Origin: Algoriphagus chordae
GTDB taxonomy: Bacteria > Bacteroidota > Bacteroidia > Cytophagales > Cyclobacteriaceae
DNA length: 64,000 nt
Reading direction: 5' to 3'
NCBI RefSeq assembly: GCF_003254055.1
Contig: NZ_QKZT01000006.1
Span: 200,308 to 264,307, forward strand
The notes beneath the pieces are model-generated. The model searched no databases. It worked only from the letters and a program-made list of their open reading frames with translations, and had not been told where the DNA came from. The position numbers and the translations under genes are program-made. This document shows positions 36,790 through 46,034 of this stretch, in pieces; within the stretch, counting starts at the first letter, position 1, and each line of letters starts with the position of its first letter.

Positions 36790-36797
36790 CAAAAATA
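36790..36797 (-). promoter_or_regulatory. -7 element of ispE
   Basis: TATTTTTG on the minus strand, a perfect TAnnTTTG match, 18 bases before the ispE start. No -33 match is clear. Confidence 0.4.
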
Positions 36798-37088
36798 GAA
36801 CAAAATCTAAGGGATTTGAAGTTTTAGTCAATTGATAATTCGGTAAAAAATCTAGTATTTTTTGAAGTAAATGTGGTATATCATTTTTCTTATTAAAAAA
36901 AAGGGAATAACTTTTGCCTTAAGTTGAAAAAAATTGAAATCAGTACAAAATTTCGAAAATCGAAAATTTAAACAAATCATTTGCTGTGAAATAGGAGTAA
37001 ATGCAGGGTTTAGGAGTTTATTATTTTGAAAAAATAAATTTTCAATACGTTTTTTAACTGGGATAGTTGAAAAATGTAAAATTAAATA
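36798..37088. other. AT-rich spacer between ispE and the ilv promoter
   Basis: About 290 bases with no plausible gene. It contains a perfect 7-bp inverted repeat TTGAAAA / TTTTCAA (about 37026-37045) and the self-similar stretch AATTTCGAAAATCGAAAATT near 36950. Could hold operators for ispE or the ilv promoter; nothing firmer is seen. Confidence 0.4.
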
Positions 37089-37119
37089 TTGTAAGTCTGA
37101 AATTTCGGTTTTAAGTTTG
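37089..37119 (+). promoter_or_regulatory. Promoter of the ilv/leu operon
   Basis: TTG at 37089-37091, 20-base spacer, then TAAGTTTG at 37112-37119, a full match to the Bacteroidota consensus. Transcription would start near 37126, about 38 bases before the leader peptide and 180 bases before ilvD. Confidence 0.7.
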
Positions 37120-37163
37120 TCCTGTACTTCGGCATACAGTCGAAGGGAAGCTCGAAAAATAGT

Positions 37164-37214
37164 ATGTATAAAGTAGTCATTTTGCTAAGCGTAATTATTC
37201 TCATTGGATTTTAA
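37164..37214 (+). CDS. ilv/leu leader peptide (attenuator peptide)
   Basis: Sixteen codons, ATG 37164 to TAA 37212: MYKVVILLSVIILIGF. Ten of 16 residues are Val, Ile or Leu, including VVILL and VIILI runs, as in enterobacterial ilv leader peptides. It lies between a good promoter and a terminator with a competing antiterminator, directly before the branched-chain operon. Ribosomes stalling on these codons when Val, Ile or Leu-tRNA is short would prevent termination. The gene is too short for routine annotation; the context makes it convincing. The peptide itself probably has no other function. Confidence 0.85.
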   Translation: MYKVVILLSVIILIGF

Positions 37215-37216
37215 AT

Positions 37217-37294
37217 GTGAGGCACTAGACTATTCTTTATAATGAAATAAAAAAAAATCTGAAGTGCCTCACTAACCTGAGGCACTTTTTTTAT
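37217..37294 (+). promoter_or_regulatory. Transcription attenuator: antiterminator and terminator of the ilv/leu operon
   Basis: Three segments: 2 = GTGAGGCACT (37217-37226), 3 = AGTGCCTCAC (37263-37272), 4 = TGAGGCACTT (37278-37287) followed by a T run. Segments 2:3 pair perfectly over 10 bp, and 3:4 (AAGTGCCTCA with TGAGGCACTT) also over 10 bp, so the two structures exclude each other. Segment 2 begins 2 bases after the leader stop codon, where a ribosome at the stop would cover it and allow the 3:4 terminator. Confidence 0.85.
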
Positions 37295-37306
37295 ACCCCC
37301 ATAAAT

Positions 37307-38986
37307 ATGACCCTGAAAAAACACAGTTGGGAAATAAGTGATAATCCTGAGCATCCAGCAGGAATGGCAATGTTGTATGCCACTGGGATGAGCGACAAGA
37401 AAATGAAGCAGCCATTTGTAGGGGTAGCCAGTTGTGGTTACGAAAGTAACCCCTGCAATATGCACTTGAACGACTTTGCCGGTCTGATCAAAGAGTCTTC
37501 ACAAGACCATGATCTGACCGGTTTAGTTTTTAATACCATTGGGATTTCTGATGGAACATCCATGGGTACACTCGGGATGCGCTACTCATTAGTTTCGAGA
37601 GAGATTATAGCTGATTCAATTGAGTCTTTTATTCTAGGTCATTCCTTTGATGCCTGTGTAGCTGTAGCTGGTTGTGATAAGAATATGCCAGGAGCGGTCA
37701 TGGGGATGCTCCGTATCGACAGACCTTCTATTATGGTTTATGGAGGTACTATCGCATCAGGAAATTATAAAGGTGAAAAACTGAATATTGTTTCTGCTTT
37801 TGAAGCGTTCGGTAAAAGAGTGAATGGAAATATAAGTGATGAGGATTATGATGGTGTCATCCGAAATGCATGTCCAGGTGCTGGAGCATGTGGTGGTATG
37901 TACACTGCAAACACCATGTCTTCGGCTATTGAAGCCTTAGGTATGTCCCTTCCTTATTCCGCCTCAAATCCTGCAAATTCTCCTGAGAAACTTCAGGAAT
38001 GCCGCGATGTCAATAAGTACATGAGAATTCTCTTAGAAAAAGACATCAAACCTAGTGACATCGTCACCAGAAAAAGTATTGAGAATGCTGTTACAGTAGC
38101 AATCGCTTTGGGTGGAAGTACCAATGCTGTAATGCACATCATCGCAATAGCGAGAACTGCAGGTGTTGATTTTACCATACAAGATTTCAAAGCTATCAAC
38201 GCTAAGACTCCAATGATAGGGGACTTCAAGCCATCTGGCAAATTCATGATGGAGGATCTTCATCAGCAAGGTGGAGTACCTGCATTCATGAAGTATATGT
38301 TGCAAAATGGCTTCCTTCATGGGGATTGTTTGACTGTGACGGGAGAAACTGTAGAAGAAAATCTAAAAAATATAGCTCCAGTGACTGTTTCGATGGTGAA
38401 TGTGATTCATCCATTAGAAACTCCTATCAAAGCTACTGGACACTTGTGCATCCTTGATGGCAATTTGGCACCAGAAGGAGCTGTGGCCAAAATCACGGGT
38501 AAAGAAGGCAGTGCCTTTACTGGTCCTGCTCATGTATTTGATTCGGAGCAAGAGGCAAATGATGCGATTCGTGATCATAGAGTAGAAAAAGGCGAAGTGC
38601 TCGTCATTAGAAATATAGGTCCAAAAGGAGGTCCTGGTATGCCAGAAATGCTGAAACCTACTTCCATGATTATTGGTGCAGGCTTAGGATCCGATGTGGC
38701 CTTGATCACAGATGGAAGATTCTCAGGTGGAACGCACGGATTTGTGGTGGGGCATGTGACTCCTGAAGCATGGTGTGGCGGGCCAATAGGCTTAGTACAG
38801 AATGGTGATATCATTACCATAGACGCTGATGGATTGAAACTTTCGGTTGCTGTCTCTGATGAAGAAATGGTGGAGAGAAAGAAATCATGGAAGCAGAAAG
38901 ATGTTTCTGACTTGCAAGGGACATTGAAGAAGTATAACAAATTAGTATCTACCGCTTCCGAAGGTTGCGTAACAGACAAATTCTAA
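37307..38986 (+). CDS. ilvD: Dihydroxy-acid dehydratase
   Basis: Iron-sulfur dehydratase giving the 2-keto acid precursors of valine and isoleucine. 559 residues. Cluster cysteines are C50 (NPCN), C123 (AGCDKNMPG) and C195 ([12 protein letters not shown]), the family's classical positions. [19 protein letters not shown] lies near the C-terminus. First structural gene of the operon, 12 bases after the attenuator's T run; ilvB follows after 4 bases. Confidence 0.97.
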   Translation: MTLKKHSWEISDNPEHPAGMAMLYATGMSDKKMKQPFVGVASCGYESNPCNMHLNDFAGLIKESSQDHDLTGLVFNTIGISDGTSMGTLGMRYSLVSREIIADSIESFILGHSFDACVAVAGCDKNMPGAVMGMLRIDRPSIMVYGGTIASGNYKGEKLNIVSAFEAFGKRVNGNISDEDYDGVIRNACPGAGACGGMYTANTMSSAIEALGMSLPYSASNPANSPEKLQECRDVNKYMRILLEKDIKPSDIVTRKSIENAVTVAIALGGSTNAVMHIIAIARTAGVDFTIQDFKAINAKTPMIGDFKPSGKFMMEDLHQQGGVPAFMKYMLQNGFLHGDCLTVTGETVEENLKNIAPVTVSMVNVIHPLETPIKATGHLCILDGNLAPEGAVAKITGKEGSAFTGPAHVFDSEQEANDAIRDHRVEKGEVLVIRNIGPKGGPGMPEMLKPTSMIIGAGLGSDVALITDGRFSGGTHGFVVGHVTPEAWCGGPIGLVQNGDIITIDADGLKLSVAVSDEEMVERKKSWKQKDVSDLQGTLKKYNKLVSTASEGCVTDKF

Positions 38987-38990
38987 ACCC

Positions 38991-40685
38991 ATGAAGGATT
39001 CAATGATAAGAGGAGCTGACATCGTAGTCAGATCACTCATTGCCGAGAATGCGGATATAATCTTCGGTTACCCCGGAGGAGCGATAATGCCCGTTTACGA
39101 TGCATTGCATGATTACCATGATGAGCTGAGGCATGTGCTGACACGCCATGAGCAGGGAGCAATCCATGCCGCTCAAGGTTATGCTAGAGTATCCGGTAAA
39201 GTAGGTGTTTGTATTGCTACCTCAGGTCCTGGGGCAACCAACTTAATCACAGGATTAGCAGATGCTCAAATTGATAGTACTCCTCTGGTGTGCATCACAG
39301 GGCAAGTTGCTTCCCATCTTTTGGGTACGGATGCTTTTCAGGAAACTGATGTAGTAGGTATTTCTATGCCTGGGACTAAGTGGAATATCCAGGTTAGAAG
39401 AGTGGAGGATATTGCGCCAGCTATTGCAAAAGGCTTTTATATAGCCAAGTCAGGGAGACCAGGGCCAGTATTGATTGATATTACCAAAGATGCACAGACA
39501 GACTTTGGAGATTTCAATTACAGTAAATGTCTGGGTTTCCGATCTTACAGAACACATATTCCTATAGAGAAGTCAGCGATTCAAGAAGCTGCATTCTTGA
39601 TCAATATGGCTAAAAGGCCTTATGTGCTTTTTGGTCAAGGAGTTGTGTTAGGGCAGGCTGAAAATGAGCTAAAAGCATTTTTGGATAAGTCTGGAATTCC
39701 TGCTGCCTCTACCTTATTAGGTTCAGGAGCACTCTCAGAGGATCATCCAAATTATGTAGGAAAACTTGGGATGCATGGCAATTATGCGCCAAATTTGCTG
39801 ACTAATCAATGCGATGTTTTGATTGCAGTAGGAATGAGATTTGATGATCGTGTGACGGGGGATTTGAAACGCTATGCTAAGCAAGCAAAAGTGATTCATC
39901 TGGAACTTGATCCAGCAGAAATCAATAAAATTGTAAAGTGTGAGGTAGCTGTATTGGGTAGCTGTAAGGATAGCCTTAGTTTACTTACAGATGCAGTCAA
40001 TGTAAATGCTTATCCAGATTGGATGTCAAAATTCCAAGAGCTGACAGATGAGGAGAATGCTACAGTAATACAACCAGATCTGAAGCCCACTAAAGCAGGA
40101 TTGACCATGGGTGAAGTGATTCATCAAATTAATCAATATAAAGCAGATGATGCGATATTGGTCACTGACGTAGGTCAGCACCAAATGATTGCCTGGAGAT
40201 ATTTCAATTATAAGAAGCCTAGAACGCAAGTGACCTCTGGTGGCTTGGGAACGATGGGATTTGCCCTTCCGGCCGCCCTAGGAGCTCAGATGTATGATTT
40301 CTCAAGACAGGTAGTTTGTGTAGTAGGTGATGGTGGTATTCAGATGACTATTCAGGAATTGGGTACCATTATGCAGACCAAAGCTCCCGTGAAAATTGTA
40401 TTGTTGAATAATAATTTTCTTGGAATGGTAAGACAGTGGCAGCAAATGTTCTTTGACAAACGCTACTCATTTACCGAATTGGACAATCCTGATTTTATCA
40501 AAATAGCGGAAGCGTATAATATTCGAGCGCAGAAGGTCACCGAGCGTGGAGACTTACAAGAAGCGATTGAGGATATGCTGATCCATGATGGGCCTTATTT
40601 CCTCGAAGTGGTAGTGGAGAAAGAAGATAATGTATTTCCAATGATTGCCACTGGTTGTTCAGTGGAAGAGGTTAGACTTAGCTAA
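38991..40685 (+). CDS. ilvB: Acetolactate synthase, large (catalytic) subunit
   Basis: ThDP-dependent enzyme that condenses pyruvate (valine, leucine) or pyruvate plus 2-ketobutyrate (isoleucine). 564 residues. Catalytic Glu54 in RHEQGAIHAAQGYARVSGK, central FAD-binding domain, and ThDP site CVVGDGGIQMTIQEL ... NNNFLGMVRQWQQMFF. It pairs with the ilvN regulatory subunit downstream; between them lies a 28-codon open frame. Confidence 0.97.
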   Translation: MKDSMIRGADIVVRSLIAENADIIFGYPGGAIMPVYDALHDYHDELRHVLTRHEQGAIHAAQGYARVSGKVGVCIATSGPGATNLITGLADAQIDSTPLVCITGQVASHLLGTDAFQETDVVGISMPGTKWNIQVRRVEDIAPAIAKGFYIAKSGRPGPVLIDITKDAQTDFGDFNYSKCLGFRSYRTHIPIEKSAIQEAAFLINMAKRPYVLFGQGVVLGQAENELKAFLDKSGIPAASTLLGSGALSEDHPNYVGKLGMHGNYAPNLLTNQCDVLIAVGMRFDDRVTGDLKRYAKQAKVIHLELDPAEINKIVKCEVAVLGSCKDSLSLLTDAVNVNAYPDWMSKFQELTDEENATVIQPDLKPTKAGLTMGEVIHQINQYKADDAILVTDVGQHQMIAWRYFNYKKPRTQVTSGGLGTMGFALPAALGAQMYDFSRQVVCVVGDGGIQMTIQELGTIMQTKAPVKIVLLNNNFLGMVRQWQQMFFDKRYSFTELDNPDFIKIAEAYNIRAQKVTERGDLQEAIEDMLIHDGPYFLEVVVEKEDNVFPMIATGCSVEEVRLS

Positions 40686-40692
40686 ACCAACT

Positions 40693-40779
40693 ATGAAATC
40701 GAGCATTACTCAGGAAAAACACACTGGAATGATTACCAACTATGCGAGATTCCATATGACCGCTGAAAAACAATTATAA
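40693..40779 (+). CDS. Possible 28-codon small ORF between ilvB and ilvN
   Basis: ATG 40693 to TAA 40777, fully open, filling the ilvB-ilvN gap (7 bases after ilvB, 4 bases before ilvN). The product starts MKSSITQEKHTGMITNYARF and is basic, without membrane segment or known motif. All other junctions in the operon except leuC-leuD are short, so this gap needs an explanation. It could be a real small protein, a decayed gene fragment, or chance. Confidence 0.35.
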   Translation: MKSSITQEKHTGMITNYARFHMTAEKQL

Positions 40780-40783
40780 GCAG

Positions 40784-41284
40784 ATGAAACGATATACCAT
40801 TTTCGTAATCACCGAGAATTTCATCGGTATTCTAAACCGCATCACCATTATTTTTACCCGTAGAGGTATCAATATCGATGCACTTACCGCCTCAGAAAGC
40901 CGACTAGAAGGAATTCATAGGATCACTATTGAGGTGACTGCTACGGAAGAATCGGTCATTCAGTTGGTCAATCAGATCGAAAAAATCATCGATGTGATCA
41001 AGGCTTTTTACCATGAAGATGATAGCGTAGTCTATCAGGAGATTGCCTTGTACAAAATTCCTGTTTCGAGATTGGACAGTGGACTGGAGAAGATCATTCG
41101 CCAGCACAATGCGAAGATCATCGCTGCTGAACCTGATTTTGTGGTCTTGGAACTTTCAGGGCACAAGGAGCAGACGCAGGAATTACTTGAGATTCTAAAA
41201 ACCTACGGGTTGTTGGAGTTTGCAAGATCGGGCAGGGTAGCTGTCGCAAAAAGAATGTTGACAATTGACAGTTTTGTCAAATAA
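40784..41284 (+). CDS. ilvN: Acetolactate synthase, small (regulatory) subunit
   Basis: 166 residues with an N-terminal ACT domain (YTIFVITENFIGILNRITIIFTRRGINIDALTASES ... GIHRITIEV), which binds valine in the family for feedback inhibition and activates IlvB. A second ACT-like half follows from about residue 80. Symbol could be ilvH by other naming. Followed by ilvC after 64 bases. Confidence 0.95.
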   Translation: MKRYTIFVITENFIGILNRITIIFTRRGINIDALTASESRLEGIHRITIEVTATEESVIQLVNQIEKIIDVIKAFYHEDDSVVYQEIALYKIPVSRLDSGLEKIIRQHNAKIIAAEPDFVVLELSGHKEQTQELLEILKTYGLLEFARSGRVAVAKRMLTIDSFVK

Positions 41285-41348
41285 TAATAAACCAAAAAAG
41301 GGATTCCAAAGGAACCTATTAAACACTAGTAATAAATATTAAAAGCTC

Positions 41349-42392
41349 ATGAAATTAAAATTCGGCTCAACAGAAGAAAACGTAGTAACTAGGGAAGAAT
41401 TTCCACTAGAAAAAGCAAGAGAAGTACTCAAGGACGAAGTGATCGCAGTATTAGGATACGGTGTTCAAGGTCCAGGTCAGGCACTTAACTTGAAAGACAA
41501 CGGATTCAACGTGATTGTAGGTCAGCGTAAAGGCTCCAAGACTTGGGACAAAGCTGTAGCTGATGGCTGGGTTCCTGGACAGACTTTGTTCGAATTGGAA
41601 GAAGCTTGTGAAAAAGGCACTATCCTTCAATTCCTACTTTCTGATGCAGGGCAGATTGCTCTTTGGCCAACAGTGAAGAAGCATCTTACACCAGGTAAAG
41701 CATTGTATTTCTCTCACGGATTCGGTGTGACTTACAAGGATAAGACTGGCATCATTCCTCCAGCTGACGTAGATGTGATCTTGGTAGCTCCAAAGGGTTC
41801 TGGTACTTCTTTGAGAAGAATGTTTGTGGAAGGTAGAGGCTTGAACTCTTCTTATGCAATCTATCAGGATGGAACTGGCAAGGCTTACGATCGTGTGGTT
41901 GCGCTTGGTATCGGAGTAGGTTCAGGTTATTTGTTCGAAACAGATTTCTACCGTGAAGTAACCTCCGATTTGACTGGAGAAAGAGGTACCTTGATGGGTG
42001 CTATCCAGGGTATTTTTGCAGCTCAGTATGAGGTGTTGAGATCAAATGGTCACACGCCTTCTGAAGCATTCAACGAAACTGTGGAAGAATTGACTCAGTC
42101 ATTGATGCCATTGGTAGCAGAAAATGGAATGGATTGGATGTATGCCAACTGCTCTACTACTGCACAAAGAGGTGCTTTGGACTGGTGGAAGCCATTCAGA
42201 GATGCTACTAAGCCAGTATTCGAAGATTTATATAACTCTGTGAAAACTGGCCAAGAGGCGCAGAAGTCAATTGACTCTAACTCTAAAGAAGATTACAGAG
42301 TGAAACTGGAAGCTGAATTGAAAGAATTGAGAGATTCTGAAATGTGGCAGGCAGGTGCTGTCGTTCGTCAATTGAGACCAGAAAATAATTAA
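41349..42392 (+). CDS. ilvC: Ketol-acid reductoisomerase
   Basis: NADPH-dependent isomeroreductase of valine and isoleucine synthesis, 347 residues (class I length). Rossmann motif [12 protein letters not shown] at about 35-46, conserved HGFGVT, and the metal/catalytic region around [16 protein letters not shown] with the C-terminal helical knot domain. GQRKGSKTW is in the position that sets cofactor preference, with Arg/Lys/Ser typical of NADPH. Confidence 0.97.
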   Translation: MKLKFGSTEENVVTREEFPLEKAREVLKDEVIAVLGYGVQGPGQALNLKDNGFNVIVGQRKGSKTWDKAVADGWVPGQTLFELEEACEKGTILQFLLSDAGQIALWPTVKKHLTPGKALYFSHGFGVTYKDKTGIIPPADVDVILVAPKGSGTSLRRMFVEGRGLNSSYAIYQDGTGKAYDRVVALGIGVGSGYLFETDFYREVTSDLTGERGTLMGAIQGIFAAQYEVLRSNGHTPSEAFNETVEELTQSLMPLVAENGMDWMYANCSTTAQRGALDWWKPFRDATKPVFEDLYNSVKTGQEAQKSIDSNSKEDYRVKLEAELKELRDSEMWQAGAVVRQLRPENN

Positions 42393-42411
42393 TACAAAAC
42401 CCCCAAGAATT

Positions 42412-43920
42412 ATGAGTGAGAAGCTATGGATATTTGACACTACCCTGAGAGATGGGGAGCAAGTACCCGGGTGTCAGCTGAATACCCAGGAGAAAATTGT
42501 GGTAGCAAAAGCACTGGAAGAACTAGGTGTGGATATTATCGAAGCGGGCTTTCCGATTTCTAGTCCAGGAGATTTCAATTCTGTTCAGGAGATTTCAAAG
42601 GCAGTTTCTAATCCGATTATCTGTGCGCTCTCCAGAGCAGTAGAGAAGGACATCGAAGTAGCAGCTCAATCCCTCAAATTCGCAAAAAAAGGTAGAATTC
42701 ACACTGGAATTGGTGTTTCTCCTTATCATATTCAATTCAAGCTGCGCTCCACTCCCGAGGATATAATTGCTCGGGGTGTAGCTGCAGTAAAATATGCCAG
42801 ACGATTTGTTGACGACGTGGAATTTTACGCCGAAGATGCAGGGAGAGCTGAACCAGATTTCTTGAACAGGATCATTGAAGAAGTGATCAAAGCAGGGGCT
42901 TCCGTTGTTAATATTCCTGATACGACAGGTTATTGTCTTCCGGAGCAATACGGAGCCATTATCGCTAGTCTGAGAAATAATGTTCCGAATATCGACAAAG
43001 CTATCATTGCTACTCACTGTCACAATGACCTTGGTATGGCTACGGCCAATACAGTATCCGGTGTACAACATGGAGCTCGTCAGGTAGAAGTGACTATCAA
43101 CGGTATTGGCGAAAGAGCTGGAAATACCTCTTTGGAAGAAGTGGTCATGGCGATCAAATGCCATAAATCAATCGACGTCCATACCGAAATCGTTACTCCT
43201 AGAATCTACAATACAAGTAGATTGGTTTCCAAATTGATGAATATGCCTGTGCAACCTAACAAGGCGATTGTAGGTAGAAATGCATTTGCGCACTCATCAG
43301 GAATTCACCAAGATGGTGTATTGAAGCACAGAGAAAATTACGAGATCATCGACCCGAAAGAAGTAGGCGTTGGTGAGTCAACCATCGTATTGACCGCTAG
43401 ATCTGGAAGAGCTGCCTTGAAGCACCACTTGGATGCCTTGGGAGCAGAATTGGAAGGAGACGCACTTCGTGAGGTTTATGAGGAATTCTTGATCCTTGCT
43501 GACAAAAAGAGAGATATAGGAAGAAAAGATCTTTTGGGATTGGTTGGCAAATACGTAGAAGACACCAATTTCATCGAACTAGGTAAGGTTAGTTATTCTT
43601 CCAATGGAACTATCGAAGCCAAAGTGTCTTTGAAAATTGGGAACGAATCTCATACCTGTACCGCTCATGGCAATGGTCCTGTGGACGCTGTCCTGAAGGC
43701 GATTGAAAAAAGTGCCAAGCCAGCAGTAGAATTAGAAGAATTTCTGATTCAAGCCATCACCCATGGCTCTGATGATGTGGCCAAAGTTCACATGAGATTA
43801 ATCAAAGGAGACAAGCCATATTATGGTTTTGCTTCTCATACTGACATCGTTTTGGCATCAGCTCAGGCTTTTGTCGACGCACTCAATAAAATACCGGTCA
43901 AAGAATATGTGACCGCATAA
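42412..43920 (+). CDS. leuA: 2-isopropylmalate synthase
   Basis: Condenses acetyl-CoA with 2-ketoisovalerate at the start of leucine synthesis. 502 residues. TIM barrel with [15 protein letters not shown] at the start and metal-binding [13 protein letters not shown]-terminal LeuA dimer domain (about 390 on, for example [20 protein letters not shown]), which mediates leucine feedback in the family. A second LeuA-like enzyme is encoded in the same operon at 46 kb. Confidence 0.96.
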   Translation: MSEKLWIFDTTLRDGEQVPGCQLNTQEKIVVAKALEELGVDIIEAGFPISSPGDFNSVQEISKAVSNPIICALSRAVEKDIEVAAQSLKFAKKGRIHTGIGVSPYHIQFKLRSTPEDIIARGVAAVKYARRFVDDVEFYAEDAGRAEPDFLNRIIEEVIKAGASVVNIPDTTGYCLPEQYGAIIASLRNNVPNIDKAIIATHCHNDLGMATANTVSGVQHGARQVEVTINGIGERAGNTSLEEVVMAIKCHKSIDVHTEIVTPRIYNTSRLVSKLMNMPVQPNKAIVGRNAFAHSSGIHQDGVLKHRENYEIIDPKEVGVGESTIVLTARSGRAALKHHLDALGAELEGDALREVYEEFLILADKKRDIGRKDLLGLVGKYVEDTNFIELGKVSYSSNGTIEAKVSLKIGNESHTCTAHGNGPVDAVLKAIEKSAKPAVELEEFLIQAITHGSDDVAKVHMRLIKGDKPYYGFASHTDIVLASAQAFVDALNKIPVKEYVTA

Positions 43921-43922
43921 TT

Positions 43923-45329
43923 ATGGAAAAGACAACATTATTTGATAAAATCTGGGATGCTCACGTTGTGAAATCCGTTCCGGCTGGACCTGATGTATTC
44001 TTCATCGATAAGCATTTTATCCATGAAGTGACTTCTCCAGTGGCTTTCCTTAATCTGGAAAAGCGTGGAATCGGAGTAAAAAACCCAAGCAGAACAGTAG
44101 CTACACCTGATCACAACGTACCTACGGTAGATCAGGACAAAACTATAAAAGACAAGCTTTCCCGCATGCAGGTGGAGAGACTTCGTGAGAACTGTGCCAA
44201 ATACGGCATTGAACTTCACGATTTAGGATCTGCTCATCATGGGATTGTACACGTGATCGGACCAGAACTAGGCATCACCCAGCCTGGTATGACGATCGTA
44301 TGTGGCGATAGCCATACTTCTACTCATGGTGCCTTCGGAGCTATTGCTTTCGGTATCGGGACATCTGAAGTAGAAATGGTACTCGCTACACAGTGTATCA
44401 TGCAGTCCAAAGCCAAGAAAATGAGAATCACCATAGATGGAGTAGCTGGACCAGGCGTGACATCTAAAGATTTGATTCTCTATGTAATCGCTCAGATTTC
44501 AGCAGCTGGTGCTACAGGATACTTTGTAGAATATGCTGGATCTGCGATCCGAAGCCTTTCTATGGAAGCAAGAATGACTGTGTGTAACATGTCTATTGAG
44601 ATGGGTGCACGTGGTGGTTTGATCGCTCCTGATGAGACTACTTTCGAATACTTGAAAGGAAAAGACTACGCTCCAAAAGGCGAAGACTGGGACAAAGCAG
44701 TGGCTCATTGGAAAACGCTGAAAACTGACGATGGTGCTGTTTTCGACAAGGAATATCACTTCGATGCTGCAGATATCGAACCGATGATTACCTATGGTAC
44801 CAATCCAGGTATGGGTATCAAAGTGAAAGGGAATATCCCAACTACCGAAGGAATGGAAGGGAGTAACAAAACTTCTTACCTGAAATCTTTAGCCTACATG
44901 GGCTTTGAGCCAGGAGAAGCCATCAAAGGTAAAAAAGTTGATTTTGTCTTTGTGGGATCCTGTACCAATGGTAGAATTGAAGATATCAGATCTGTAGCGG
45001 AATATGTAAAAGGCCATAAAAAAGCTGACAACATCACCGCTTGGATCGTACCAGGTTCTCGTGAAGTTGAAAAAATGGCACATGAGGAAGGATTGGTGAA
45101 AATCTTGGAAGAAGCTGGATTCGAACTTCGTCAGCCAGGCTGTTCAGCTTGCCTAGCGATGAACGATGACAAGATTCCTTCCGGGAAATATGCCGTCTCA
45201 ACGTCTAACAGAAACTTTGAAGGTCGTCAAGGACCAGGAGCTAGAACGATGCTCGCATCTCCATTGACCGTAGCAGCCGTAGCCATTGCTGGCGAAATTT
45301 GCGACCCAAGAGAAGTGTTTCAAAATTAA
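43923..45329 (+). CDS. leuC: 3-isopropylmalate dehydratase, large subunit
   Basis: Aconitase-family isomerase of leucine synthesis, 468 residues. Iron-sulfur cysteines in [12 protein letters not shown] and [11 protein letters not shown], and substrate residues in [24 protein letters not shown]. It starts 2 bases after leuA and works with LeuD. It may also isomerise citramalate if the adjacent LeuA-like enzyme makes that compound. Confidence 0.97.
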   Translation: MEKTTLFDKIWDAHVVKSVPAGPDVFFIDKHFIHEVTSPVAFLNLEKRGIGVKNPSRTVATPDHNVPTVDQDKTIKDKLSRMQVERLRENCAKYGIELHDLGSAHHGIVHVIGPELGITQPGMTIVCGDSHTSTHGAFGAIAFGIGTSEVEMVLATQCIMQSKAKKMRITIDGVAGPGVTSKDLILYVIAQISAAGATGYFVEYAGSAIRSLSMEARMTVCNMSIEMGARGGLIAPDETTFEYLKGKDYAPKGEDWDKAVAHWKTLKTDDGAVFDKEYHFDAADIEPMITYGTNPGMGIKVKGNIPTTEGMEGSNKTSYLKSLAYMGFEPGEAIKGKKVDFVFVGSCTNGRIEDIRSVAEYVKGHKKADNITAWIVPGSREVEKMAHEEGLVKILEEAGFELRQPGCSACLAMNDDKIPSGKYAVSTSNRNFEGRQGPGARTMLASPLTVAAVAIAGEICDPREVFQN

Positions 45330-45390
45330 AAATACGAAGTCAGAAATGGGAAGTACGGGTTTGAATCGGTAAGTAAGGTTTAGGTACCGT

Positions 45391-45429
45391 TCAAATCTTT
45401 CAATTTTCCAATCTTCCAATCTTTCAATT
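45391..45429 (+). repeat. Degenerate 'ttccaatc' word repeat between leuC and leuD
   Basis: The word aatctttc/aatcttcc is repeated about five times at roughly 8 to 9-base steps (tcaaatctttcaattttcc, aatcttccaatctttcaat). It lies in the 108-base gap just before leuD, the widest spacer inside the operon. Confidence 0.6.
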
Positions 45430-45437
45430 AATAAAAA

Positions 45438-46028
45438 ATGGCTTACGATAAATTTACTGTTCTCACGAGCACTGCGGTTCCTTTACCGACAGACAATGTG
45501 GATACAGATCAGATCATCCCAGCGCGATTCCTGAAGGCTACTGAGCGTGAAGGTTTCGGCGACAATCTTTTCCGTGACTGGAGATATGATGTAGAAGGTA
45601 ATCCGAAAAAGGATTTTGTGTTGAACGATCCCACTTACAGCGGTAAAATTTTGGTTTCAGGTAGGAATTTCGGTTCTGGATCTAGCCGAGAGCACGCAGT
45701 TTGGGCATTGTATGATTACGGATTCAGATGTGTAGTTTCTAGCTTTTTCGCAGATATCTTCAAAAATAACTGCTTGAATATCGGAGTATTGCCAGTGACG
45801 GTGTCTCCAGAATTCTCAGATAAATTGATGGAAACTATCACAGCAAATCCTGCTGCCACCATCACAGTTGATATTCCTGCTCAGAAGATCACCTTGGATT
45901 CCACAGGGGAATCCGAATCTTTTGACATCAATGAATACAAGAAAGACAATATGCAAAATGGCTTCGATGATATCGACTACTTGTTGAGTATGTCTGACGA
46001 AATCGATGCTTTTGCAGCAGATAAATAA
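45438..46028 (+). CDS. leuD: 3-isopropylmalate dehydratase, small subunit
   Basis: Swivelling domain partner of LeuC, 196 residues. DNVDTDQIIPARFLK at the N-terminus and SGRNFGSGSSREHAVWALYDYGFRCVVS are family signatures. It is immediately followed by the citramalate synthase-like gene. Confidence 0.97.
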   Translation: MAYDKFTVLTSTAVPLPTDNVDTDQIIPARFLKATEREGFGDNLFRDWRYDVEGNPKKDFVLNDPTYSGKILVSGRNFGSGSSREHAVWALYDYGFRCVVSSFFADIFKNNCLNIGVLPVTVSPEFSDKLMETITANPAATITVDIPAQKITLDSTGESESFDINEYKKDNMQNGFDDIDYLLSMSDEIDAFAADK

Positions 46029-46034
46029 GTGAAA

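Noticed and set aside
36773..37163. Riboswitch in the long spacer before ilvD
   Set aside because: No known aptamer core is visible; the peptide-based attenuator explains the leader.
45391..45429. Possible CRISPR-like array
   Set aside because: Units are only about 8 bases and degenerate, without spacers or cas genes; treated as a word repeat.
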